In this document: positions 34,983 through 42,521 of the stretch, piece by piece | Numbering within the stretch: the stretch's first letter is position 1 | How the letters are laid out: each line of letters begins with the position of its first letter | Position numbers and translations under genes: made by a program | Notes under the pieces: generated by a model | What the model was told of the DNA's origin: nothing | Seen by the model: only the letters and a program-made list of their open reading frames with translations | Database searches by the model: none | Source: JAADHI01 sp964451325 | Lineage (GTDB): Bacteria; Nitrospirota; Nitrospiria; SBBL01; JAADHI01 | DNA length: 64,000 bases | Direction: 5' to 3' | Assembly (NCBI GenBank): GCA_964451325.1 | Contig: CAYVHO010000001.1 | Span: 62,001-126,000, forward strand

Positions 34983-35978
34983 ATGGCTTATTTGGCTGAT
35001 CGAGAGGAAGTGCTTTTTTGGAAGACCCTGAAATATTCTATGGGGTTTTACCTCTTGCTGGGGATTGTGCTGACTGTGATCCAACTGCCGCCTTTGAAGC
35101 AGTTGGATGTGAATCATCTTTCCGATCGGGTGGCCAAACTTATTTTGGAACCGCCTAAAGTTAAACCCCCGCCACCTGCGCTAGCGCCTGTCGTCAAAAA
35201 TGAAGGCAAAAAAAAGGTGAAGGCCAAAGAAAAACCGAAAGTGAAAAAGAAAGTAACCGCAAAGAAAACAATTGTGAAAAAAGAGGTCGCTCCGCCGCCG
35301 ACTGCCGAGCAGAATCGTGAAATTGTGCAAAAGAGTGGCCTGCTCGCCTCTTTTGTGGATGATGAAGCGTTTGGGGCTTTGAATGAAATTATGGAAGACA
35401 ATCGGCTTGAAGAGGCGCTTTCTCAGGTGAAAGTGGTCTCTGCCGCCCCCATCAAAAAGTCAGATCGTAAAGTATTGCGCACGATGAGTCGTCCTCAAAA
35501 AAGCAAAATTGCCAATAAAAAAATCGCATCCATTGGTAGTCTTGAAAAAGGGGAAGGCGTGAACCTGGCCAAACGAGAAGTTGTGACCGTTACGCAAATT
35601 ACCTCATCACTCGGGGGGGCAGGTGGCAGTGGTCACGGTTTAGGCGATGGGGTTGGACTCCAGGTCAAAGGGCGTGACTCAGGCACAACCCAGATCGATT
35701 ATGATGCCATTGCCCGTGTCGTGGATAAATATAAGGGCGGTCTGGTTTATTTGTACAACAAAGAACTGCGTTCCAATCCCACTTTAAAAGGGACCGTGAC
35801 GGTTGAGTTTTCCATTGATGAAAATGGAAAGGTCATCGCAGCCCACATCACCACCAGCACCATGGATCACGCGAGTCTTGAAAAGGCCCTCGCTCGCCGT
35901 ATCAAAATGTGGAAATTCCCAAAATTATTTAGCGGGACCATTGTCGTGACCTATCCTTTTGTTTTCTTTCCTGTTTAA
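34983..35978 (+). CDS. AgmX-like TonB-type protein
   Basis: 331-residue protein. One N-terminal membrane segment (about residues 19-40, SMGFYLLLGIVLTVIQLP), then a Pro/Lys-rich stalk (PPKVKPPPPALAP and Lys-rich repeats). A Gly-rich linker follows, then a C-terminal TonB-like domain of the AgmX/PglI type (YLYNKELRSNPTLKGTVTVEFSIDENGKV, then LEKALARRIKMWKFP). It transmits the work of the ExbB/ExbD motor across the periplasm. This completes the set: one ExbB-like, two ExbD-like and one TonB-like protein, together with three TPR proteins. Confidence 0.85.
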   Translation: MAYLADREEVLFWKTLKYSMGFYLLLGIVLTVIQLPPLKQLDVNHLSDRVAKLILEPPKVKPPPPALAPVVKNEGKKKVKAKEKPKVKKKVTAKKTIVKKEVAPPPTAEQNREIVQKSGLLASFVDDEAFGALNEIMEDNRLEEALSQVKVVSAAPIKKSDRKVLRTMSRPQKSKIANKKIASIGSLEKGEGVNLAKREVVTVTQITSSLGGAGGSGHGLGDGVGLQVKGRDSGTTQIDYDAIARVVDKYKGGLVYLYNKELRSNPTLKGTVTVEFSIDENGKVIAAHITTSTMDHASLEKALARRIKMWKFPKLFSGTIVVTYPFVFFPV

Positions 35979-36003
35979 GCTTTTATTGGTTTGAACAGAC
36001 CTT

Positions 36004-36432
36004 TTATGTGGCAGTTGTTGGGCCGCTTTGGATTTCTTTCATGAGTTGTGTGACGTTTTTTTGAATTAAGTCGCGCACTCGGTTGAAATTCGCCGGATCC
36101 ATATGTTTAGGGTCAGGGATATCCCATGCCACACGATGTACTGCTTGGATTGAAGGACACTGATCCTCGCATCCCATTGTGACGAGCCAATCAAATATGA
36201 TTTCCGGGAGGCCATCTATCCCACTTGAGATTTGTCTGTCCACATCGTAATCGAGGGCTTTCATTGAAATGATGGCTTGTGGGTTTATTTTTCCAGCAGG
36301 CTTTGAGCCCGCGCTGTACACTTCAATCCGTCTATTTTTTAACATCACTGCAAAAGCCTCAGCCATTTGGCTACGACAGGCGTTTTCGGTGCAGATAAAA
36401 AGAATGCTGAGGTCTTTATTCTTTTGACTCAT
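36004..36432 (-). CDS. arsC: Thioredoxin-linked arsenate reductase / LMW phosphatase
   Basis: 142-residue low-molecular-weight phosphatase-fold protein. The P-loop is CTENACRSQMAE (CX5R), with the general acid in IPDPKH. The extra redox pair MGCEDQCP, typical of thioredoxin-coupled arsenate reductases (ArsC), is present, so three reactive cysteines are visible. It reduces arsenate to arsenite. It stands alone, with no arsB or arsR neighbour, and converges on the TonB-like gene. No good ribosome site is seen upstream of its ATG. Confidence 0.85.
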   Translation of the reverse strand: MSQKNKDLSILFICTENACRSQMAEAFAVMLKNRRIEVYSAGSKPAGKINPQAIISMKALDYDVDRQISSGIDGLPEIIFDWLVTMGCEDQCPSIQAVHRVAWDIPDPKHMDPANFNRVRDLIQKNVTQLMKEIQSGPTTAT

Positions 36433-36530
36433 AAGGGGGTATTTTCTGCATCCGCATGAGCCGATGAGATCTCCAAAGAAATGGAGGCAAACAAGGAGGT
36501 GAGTGTCGAGAATCTAAGGTCGTCATCTAC

Positions 36531-37502
36531 TCACTTCGGAGAAATGACGACTTCAATGCGACGATTTTCCTGTCGACCTTGTGAGGTTTCATTTGAGGCA
36601 AGGGGAGTGTGTTGGCCCATGCCAACCGCCAATAAATGTTTGGGGTTGACCCCTTGTGAGAGAAGGTAGCGCACGACTTGTGTGGCGCGTCCTGTTGAGA
36701 GTTCCCAGTTGGTGGGATATTTTCCAGCAAGCAGACCGCGTATGGGAACGTTGTCTGTGTGCCCTTCGATTCTGATGGTCTTTTGTATCTTTTTTAAACT
36801 GTGACTGAGTTTTTTGAGTAGGATTTTTCCCTCGGGGTTGACCCGATCACTGCCCGTTGAAAAAAGAATTTTATCGATAATTTGCACGGAAAGCTGGTCA
36901 TTCATTTGGGAGATTTTGACATGGCCTGCGTCGATTTCCTTTTGTAGCTCTCGAATCAGGTTTTCACGGGCTTCGGTGATTTCTTGTGCATCGTGTATTT
37001 TTTTTATTGTGGATGTTTCGGTTTCGGCCAGGCGGGTTTCGAGTGTGCGCGTTTTTTTTGATGCCACCTTAAGTCGATTCTTAAGACCCGATACTTCTTG
37101 TCCTTTTCCCAAAAGTGCTGTTTTGAGTTCGTCCATCTGTTTCTCTAGCGCTAAATGATCAATTGAGAGTTTTTCTTGGAGCGCAAGCAATTTTTGTTCT
37201 TGTGTTTGTAGAGTTGTGTCTTGATGGACGCGTTCCTGTTGGAGCTTGATGAGTTCAATGGTTTGCATACTTTTGACGTGATTGCCTTGCTGGATGAGAT
37301 TGAGCCGGCTTCGCATTCCCCAGCGTTCTCGCTGTAATCGTGCATTAAGGATTTCCATCTGCTCGACCTATTTTTCGAGTGTTGCCCTTTTTTTTACTTC
37401 AAGCAAGTAGAGGTTTTTATTGACACAGCCTTCTAGAAAGAACAAAAAAAATGCAGATAGCATTGTGAGTGAAATGGCTCTCAATCTCTGAGTCTGGATC
37501 AT
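36531..37502 (-). pseudogene. OmpA-family lipoprotein gene interrupted by an in-frame stop
   Basis: Reading from ATG at 37502 (ribosome site GAGGGAGA) gives a lipoprotein signal, FFLEGC near residue 26, and 44 codons. A TAG stop follows at 37368-37370. The same frame then continues from ATG 37358 as 275 residues: a long coiled coil and a C-terminal OmpA peptidoglycan-binding domain (ILFSTGSDRVNPEGK, IEGHTDNVPI, WELSTGRATQVVRYL, ENRRIEVV). The paralogue at 37823-38680 has the same architecture without a stop. So it is either a recent nonsense mutation, a sequencing error, or a product restarted at 37358 that lacks its export signal. Confidence 0.75.
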
Positions 37503-37757
37503 TCTCCCTCAATTGACTGTCGATGAGCGTTTCTTTTTTAGAAAAATGCCTATTTAAAGCAATGAATCTCTTCAATAACATTTATCCTAAAGACTTTCAA
37601 TTTAAAAAATGAGTGGATTTATTACTTTAGAAATAGGATATTGCATTGAAGATTAAGGATCAAGAGGGGGAGGGGGTTTTAGATGAGGATTGAATGGATC
37701 TGAAATGAGGCTTGTCCCGTCGCTGTGGTGCGTTTTAGGGAGGGGTAAAAGGCGGGA

Positions 37758-37789
37758 GCCAGCCTGAAGGGGGGGACCTCCAGGCTGGC
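37758..37789 (-). terminator. Hairpin downstream of the intact OmpA lipoprotein gene
   Basis: Perfect 9-bp inverted repeat (GCCAGCCTG at 37758-37766, CAGGCTGGC at 37781-37789) 34 bases after the stop of the minus-strand gene. It has a GC-rich stem and a weak T-rich tail. It is the main recognisable item in the 320-bp gap 37503-37822. Confidence 0.55.
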
Positions 37790-37822
37790 GTAGTTTGGTG
37801 GGATTGTTTTGTTGCGGGGGAG

Positions 37823-38680
37823 TTATTTAGGGGTAAGAACGATTTCTATCCTTCGGTTTTTCTGGCGTCCTTCTGGAGAATCGTTTGATGCGATGGGGGT
37901 GTATTCCGCCATGCCAACCGCAAGGAGGTTTTTGGGATTAACCTTTTCTTGGGAAAGATAGCGTACGACTTGTGTCGCACGGGCGGTGGAGAGTTCCCAA
38001 TTGGAGGGGAACTTTCTGGCTAAGACCGGCCCAATGGGGACGTTGTCTGTGTGCCCTTCGACACGAATTCTATTTTTAGTCAAGTTTTTCAGGCTAAGGC
38101 TTACTTTCTTGAGGACGCCTTTTCCTTCTCCGGTGACTTGGTCACTTCCTGACGAAAAGAGAATTTTAGAAACAATTTGAACCGAAAGTCGATCATTCAT
38201 CTGCAATATTTTCACATTGCCCTGATCAATTTCTGTTTGAAGGCTGTTGATGAGGGTCTCCCGTGCCCTCACGGCTTCTTGTGCGTTTCGGACTTTTTCC
38301 TCAGCAACCTTTTCAGCCTCGGAGAGCATGCCTTTGAGTGATTTTCTTTCATTCTCAAGCCTTTTTTTCTCTTGTGCTTGTTTGTTTGCTCGGGTTTCCA
38401 ATAGCGAAATTTGATCGGCTTGTGCATTGATGAGCTTGGCCTGTTCTTTTTCTCTGAGACCCGATTGCCGATGACTGGCCTCAAGCTGTTTTTTTATGTC
38501 GAGTTTTTCTTGCTGCAAACGATTTTTTTTATCCGCTTGACTTTTAAGTTGTGCTGCAAGTACCTCATTTTTGCTTAATTCAGCCCTGTAGCGGCTTTTT
38601 CCCACACAGCCCTGGATAAAAAGGAAAGAAGATAAAAGTATAAATGCGGTGGATCGTATGGCTATTTTTTTATTCATCAA
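37823..38680 (-). CDS. OmpA-family lipoprotein with coiled coil
   Basis: 285-residue outer-membrane lipoprotein: lipobox FIQGC near residue 25, a long coiled coil (about residues 30-150, Lys/Glu-rich), and a C-terminal OmpA domain. The domain motifs are ILFSSGSDQVTGEGKG, RVEGHTDNVPI, WELSTARATQVVRYL and NRRIEIVLTPK. It would tie the outer membrane to peptidoglycan. TTG 38680 is eight bases from AGGAGG; ATG 38677 is eleven bases away. It is the intact paralogue of the interrupted gene at 36531-37502. Confidence 0.88.
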   Translation of the reverse strand: MMNKKIAIRSTAFILLSSFLFIQGCVGKSRYRAELSKNEVLAAQLKSQADKKNRLQQEKLDIKKQLEASHRQSGLREKEQAKLINAQADQISLLETRANKQAQEKKRLENERKSLKGMLSEAEKVAEEKVRNAQEAVRARETLINSLQTEIDQGNVKILQMNDRLSVQIVSKILFSSGSDQVTGEGKGVLKKVSLSLKNLTKNRIRVEGHTDNVPIGPVLARKFPSNWELSTARATQVVRYLSQEKVNPKNLLAVGMAEYTPIASNDSPEGRQKNRRIEIVLTPK

Positions 38681-38700
38681 GAGTGTTTCCTCCTACAAAG

Positions 38701-38880
38701 TTACCGTTGAAAGATGCTTGATCTCACAGCCCCGGTCAGGGGGGTGTTTTCCTGTTTTAGATGTGCAAGTTCTTGTTCAATTGCACACTGTAAAGTCGAT
38801 TTCGAGCGGGCTTGAGTTGAGGTGAGATATTTCTCACACCAAGATTCCCATATTTTTTTAATTCCATACCTCATGTTCAT
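38701..38880 (-). CDS. Possible small protein, ~59 aa
   Basis: A short reading frame between two exported-protein genes. The chosen start is ATG 38880, preceded by AGGA; a longer version would start at 38961. The protein is charged, without a signal peptide, with a region IKKIWESWCEKYLTS. No family is recognised. It could be a genuine small cytoplasmic protein or a chance frame. Confidence 0.35.
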   Translation of the reverse strand: MNMRYGIKKIWESWCEKYLTSTQARSKSTLQCAIEQELAHLKQENTPLTGAVRSSIFQR

Positions 38881-38962
38881 TTCAAAATCCTCTTGGTTTT
38901 GAAGTACTAGGTAACAAAAGAATGAACGATTAATGGCTGATAGAAGTCTCTCCCAAGCCACT

Positions 38963-38995
38963 GGTCACGCGGCTCTTTAGTTGAGCCGCGCGACC
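38963..38995 (-). terminator. Strong hairpin downstream of the small exported protein
   Basis: Stem CGCGGCTC (38968-38975) with GAGCCGCG (38983-38990), extended by GGTC/GACC with one unpaired base on each side. It lies 18 bases beyond the stop of the minus-strand gene at 39013, so it probably ends that transcript. There is no T-run. Confidence 0.55.
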
Positions 38996-39012
38996 GATGT
39001 CTATTTTATCTC

Positions 39013-39276
39013 TTATTTTTTGACGACCTTGATTGATTCTGCATGGCCTTTGTCGTTGACTTCGGCGCTGATTTGGGCCCCAACTTTGATCATGCCTTCT
39101 TTTTTTGTCGCACTGGGATCGACGTGAATCGATTTCATTGCACCATCACCCGTTTTGACCGTTACCATTTCCCCTTTGATTTCGGTGATTTCACCACTTA
39201 CAGTTGCGATACTCGCAACGGCAACACCGGTCCAGACCAATAATGCGGCCATAATCATCATGATTTTCGCTTTCAT
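39013..39276 (-). CDS. Small exported OB-like protein, 87 aa
   Basis: Exported protein: signal peptide of about 22 residues ending VAVASI. A short beta-rich domain follows (ATVSGEITEIKGEMVTVKTGDG, then a pattern GAQISAEVNDKGHAESIKV), suggestive of a small OB-type barrel. Start ATG 39276 follows GGGAGA, and a longer frame to 39324 lacks support. Similar small periplasmic proteins are common and poorly known. A ligand is not evident. Confidence 0.7.
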   Translation of the reverse strand: MKAKIMMIMAALLVWTGVAVASIATVSGEITEIKGEMVTVKTGDGAMKSIHVDPSATKKEGMIKVGAQISAEVNDKGHAESIKVVKK

Positions 39277-39346
39277 TGATTTTCTCCCTTTGCGTGATAA
39301 TGCGTGACTCAATCTGTCCAGCATCTTAATAGATTTGTGATGCAGG

Positions 39347-39364
39347 CCCTCGATCCATCGAGGG
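39347..39364 (-). terminator. Short hairpin after the small unknown gene
   Basis: CCCTCGA (39347-39353), a four-base loop TCCA, and TCGAGGG (39358-39364), directly after the stop of the minus-strand gene at 39367. Compact, stable stem. Probably ends or protects that transcript. Confidence 0.5.
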
Positions 39365-39366
39365 GG

Positions 39367-39612
39367 TCACGCAGGTTTTTCAATGATCTTTTCCCAGGCC
39401 ATATGGGTGAGATCCTCGAAGATATGCCATGCTTCATCTAAGCTTGAAAGCGTCAGCGTGACGCTTTTGATGTTTCTTGGAGTTTCAAAATCACTTGTGA
39501 CCAGTTTGAGTTGTATCTCTACAGGCTTCGTAGACCGGCGTTTTTGAAAAGGCAGGGGTTCATATTGTAGCGCGAGGCCTTCAGGTTGTTCGATCGACTG
39601 ATCTTCTATCAC
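39367..39612 (-). CDS. Hypothetical protein, 81 aa
   Basis: 81-residue cytoplasmic-looking protein that I do not recognise. It starts with GTG 39612, eight bases after AAGGAG, a strong site that supports a real gene. Middle segment PVEIQLKLVTSDFETPRNIKSV is followed by a helix with WHIFEDLTHMAWEKI. It is followed by a compact hairpin. It may be co-regulated with the small exported gene downstream. Confidence 0.6.
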   Translation of the reverse strand: MIEDQSIEQPEGLALQYEPLPFQKRRSTKPVEIQLKLVTSDFETPRNIKSVTLTLSSLDEAWHIFEDLTHMAWEKIIEKPA

Positions 39613-39831
39613 GGGACTTCTCCTTATGTTTCGGGGCGGTCGATATATACCTTACAGTAGCAATTCAAGGGCCATTTGCTCTGATTGGCAAAATAACCTT
39701 GTTCTGTAGGCTGAATAGAGGGGGCGCGGAGGCAGAGCAGGTTGTTTTTTGAAGTGGAGTGTCTGCAATTGACGTCATCTATTCCCATGGATTATCCAAT
39801 TTCATTGTAAAATAAGGGTTTTTAACTGTCT

Positions 39832-42141
39832 CTAATTGGAGACAGTTGCCATTCTGGCTGTCTTGAATGTCTTTTTTATGAGAATCAGCAACATGAGACC
39901 CATCATTGTCATCATTCCAGCGGCATCGCCAGGGCCGGGAGGACTGCCGCCGTCACTTGGAAAGACTATCCCACAGCCCCCGCCACCACCGTCTACCGCA
40001 GTGGTTTCTGAGGGGCTTGTGTCTTTTGGGGACGTTTGTGCCGTGGTGAAACTCTGGTTTTCGGACTGTGTGCGGTTTCCTGTGGCATCCATGCTTTCAA
40101 CCCGGTAGTGATACGCTATTCCGGGAAGGAGTTCTTCCAGGATGAACTCGTGATTCACTGAAAGGCTCTGGTTTAGGGGCGTGGATTGTCCGTAGGCTTC
40201 TGTTTCTCCAAACGCCACTCGGCCTGTTGAGGATTCGTTTGTGCTCCAAGTAATTCTTGCCGTTGTTGCGGCAATATTGCTTACATTGATATTGAGCAGA
40301 TCTGGCGCTGTGGTATCCGGGGTGTCTGCTGTTGTGAATGTAAAGTCATCTGATGTTGTGGTATTGCCTGCGGCATCTTTACTGATGACACGATAGTGAT
40401 AGTCCAGGGCGGGTAAAAGGTCGGATAGGGTGAGTTGATGTTCAGTAACCAGTGTACTGCTCAGCAGTGTGTTGTTTCCGTAGCTGGTATCTGTCCCGTA
40501 TTCAATTTGGGAGCTTGCAGGCTCGTTACTGCGCCAAGTGATGACTGCCAGGGTGTCGGTGATATTGTCGGCCGACATTTCTGAAAGTAGCGGGGGGCTC
40601 GTGTCGGGTGCTGCTGTGGTTGTGAAGCTGAAATTTATGGAAGTACTTGTATTCCCTGCGGCATCCTGACTGATGACACGATAATGATAGGTGGTGTCCG
40701 AGCTCAGGTTTGAAAGCCTTCGGCTATGCGTGGTGACCAGAGTGCTTCCGAGTCCTGAGGCATCGCCATAGCTCTGGCTGGTGCCGTATTCGACAAGGGA
40801 GCTTGCGGCTTCATCGGTGTTCCAGGTGATCGTTGCCGCTGTGTCGCTGAGGCTATTTTTCGAAATATTAGAAAGCTGGGGCGGAATGGTGTCGGGAACG
40901 GAAGTGGTCGTAAAGGTAAAGTTGCCTGAGGTGGCGGTATTACCCGCTACATCTTCACTGATGACGCGGTAGTGATAAGTGGTGTCAGGATTCAGATTTG
41001 AAAGTGTGCGGCTATGTGAGGTGAGCGGTGTGCTGCTCAGGGTGGACGTACTTCCGTAACTTGTTGTGGTGCCGTATTCGACGAGAGAACTCGCTGCTTC
41101 GTCGGTTAACCAAGTGATAACCGTTTCGCTTGGCTCGGTATTGCTTGCCAGCACATTTGAAATGAGAGGTGGAGTGGTGTCGGGCGCGGCTGTACTTGTA
41201 AAGGTAAAATTTCCAGAAGTCGCTGTATTTCCTGCGGCATCCTCACTGATGACACGATAATGATAAGTGGTGCCTGGACTTAAGTTTGAGAGTGTNNNNN
41301 NNNNNNNNNNNNNNNNNNNNNNNNNNNNNNNNNNNNNNNNNNNNNNNNNNNNNNNNNNNNNNNNNNNNNNNNNNNNNNNNNNNNNNNNNNNNNNNTAGGC
41401 AGTCGAGGTGCCGTAGTCGACAAAGGAGGTCGCAGGCTCATCTGTATTCCAAGTCACTGTTGCGTCTGTTTGGCCGATGTTTCCCGCCGCAATATTGGAA
41501 AGCATTGGTGGGGTGGTGTCTGGTGCTGGGTTTGTTAAGAAGTTGAAGTTTCCTGATGTGGCGGTATTACCTGCGACGTCGACGCTGATGACACGATAAT
41601 GATAAGTGGTATTTGGGCTGAGGCCTGAGAGTGCACGGTTATGAGATGTGGTCAGTGTGCTGTTGAGCGCCGAGGTGCTGCCATAACTTGTTGTTGTTCC
41701 GTATTCGACAAGGGAGTTTGCGGCCTCATCTGTTGCCCAGACGATGGTCGCACCGCTGTCAGTGATGCTGTTGGCGGAGACGGCAGAGAGGACGGGCGGT
41801 GTGGTGTCCGTTGTGGCAATGGTTTTGCTGACTTCTCCTGAGAAGTCGCTTTCGTTGCTCGAAGTGTCATAGGCCGTCATGGCGAAGTAGTAGGTTGTCC
41901 CTGCGCTCAGTCCTGTCACAGTGTATGTGGTTTGGTTTGGGTCGGGGATGTCATCTGGCTGCCCATAGTTTCCAGAACTGGTGCCGTAATAAACTTTGTA
42001 GCCTGCAAGATCGGTTTCGTTATTCGCATTCCAAGATAGGCTCGCTTCGCCTGCAAAAGCATGTGTTGTGTGTTGAGTGAGAAGCAGAAGTAAAACAGAC
42101 GTGACTAAAAATATACGCTGTTGCAAATTCATCTGGGGCAT
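39832..42141 (-). CDS. Surface protein with fibronectin-type repeats and Cys C-terminal sorting signal
   Basis: About 769 residues as written, with an assembly gap inside. The signal peptide ends HAFAGE near residue 30. One divergent N-terminal fibronectin-III domain is followed by six ~95-residue repeats of fibronectin/purple-acid-phosphatase-N type, each starting D-T-x-P-P and containing YHYRV-S-x-D-A-x-GN. The C-terminus has a GGGGGCG cluster, a hydrophobic stretch and a basic tail (KKTFKTAR), the three-part pattern of Cys-type CTERM sorting signals. It is probably a surface-displayed adhesin or enzyme-free spacer. It is controlled from the sigma54 promoter at 42358-42373. Confidence 0.8.
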   Translation of the reverse strand: MPQMNLQQRIFLVTSVLLLLLTQHTTHAFAGEASLSWNANNETDLAGYKVYYGTSSGNYGQPDDIPDPNQTTYTVTGLSAGTTYYFAMTAYDTSSNESDFSGEVSKTIATTDTTPPVLSAVSANSITDSGATIVWATDEAANSLVEYGTTTSYGSTSALNSTLTTSHNRALSGLSPNTTYHYRVISVDVAGNTATSGNFNFLTNPAPDTTPPMLSNIAAGNIGQTDATVTWNTDEPATSFVDYGTSTAXXXXXXXXXXXXXXXXXXXXXXXXXXXXXXXXXXTLSNLSPGTTYHYRVISEDAAGNTATSGNFTFTSTAAPDTTPPLISNVLASNTEPSETVITWLTDEAASSLVEYGTTTSYGSTSTLSSTPLTSHSRTLSNLNPDTTYHYRVISEDVAGNTATSGNFTFTTTSVPDTIPPQLSNISKNSLSDTAATITWNTDEAASSLVEYGTSQSYGDASGLGSTLVTTHSRRLSNLSSDTTYHYRVISQDAAGNTSTSINFSFTTTAAPDTSPPLLSEMSADNITDTLAVITWRSNEPASSQIEYGTDTSYGNNTLLSSTLVTEHQLTLSDLLPALDYHYRVISKDAAGNTTTSDDFTFTTADTPDTTAPDLLNINVSNIAATTARITWSTNESSTGRVAFGETEAYGQSTPLNQSLSVNHEFILEELLPGIAYHYRVESMDATGNRTQSENQSFTTAQTSPKDTSPSETTAVDGGGGGCGIVFPSDGGSPPGPGDAAGMMTMMGLMLLILIKKTFKTARMATVSN
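41297..41395. other. Assembly gap (99 Ns) in the second fibronectin repeat
   Basis: Run of unknown bases. Neighbouring repeats predict about 17 residues (51 bases) between the flanking landmarks, while the gap leaves room for about 34. The gap length therefore appears arbitrary or the repeat number is misassembled. Confidence 0.95.
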
Positions 42142-42357
42142 GTTTGAGCGTCCTTATCTTGAGGCATGAGAAAAAAAGAAACCATCGAAACCGCATCCAA
42201 AAGAGGACAATGGTTTCCGATTTTTTACGTTCGAGCTGTTTTGTTTTTTTTTGGGGATTTTTTTTGAAAAAATCTTATCGACCACGGTGGTTATAAAAAT
42301 GTGAAAGTGCCTGTTTTAGTTTGCAATAACATAATTCATTACTTGAATTCTGGATAA

Positions 42358-42373
42358 AGCAATAGTGATGCCA
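42358..42373 (-). promoter_or_regulatory. Sigma54 promoter for the fibronectin-repeat protein
   Basis: On the minus strand the sequence reads TGGCATC-ACTA-TTGCT, matching the -24/-12 consensus TGGCACG-N4-TTGCW with the GG and GC at the required spacing. It points at the surface-protein gene 217 bases downstream and lies ~85 bp from a GlrR-type site. The gene for a sigma54 activator is the immediate upstream neighbour. Confidence 0.75.
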
Positions 42374-42436
42374 TTTAAAATTTTTCTATTAAATCAAGGG
42401 TTTTATAGATTAACCCCCCTTGAAAGAGAGGGGAAG

Positions 42437-42454
42437 TGTCGTTGCTTCACGACA
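42437..42454. promoter_or_regulatory. Candidate GlrR enhancer site TGTC-N10-GACA
   Basis: TGTCGTTGCTTCACGACA matches exactly the TGTC-N10-GACA pattern recorded for GlrR of enterobacteria, and is itself a six-base inverted repeat (TGTCGT/ACGACA). It lies between glrR and the surface-protein gene, roughly 95-100 bp upstream of the predicted start of transcription, a normal enhancer distance. The surrounding 380-bp gap holds nothing else recognised. Confidence 0.7.
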
Positions 42455-42521
42455 GGAGAATTTGGTGCTTTATTGATCAACCTGAGGGGCGGGAAAATAT
42501 TCTATAATTATTGATAAATCG

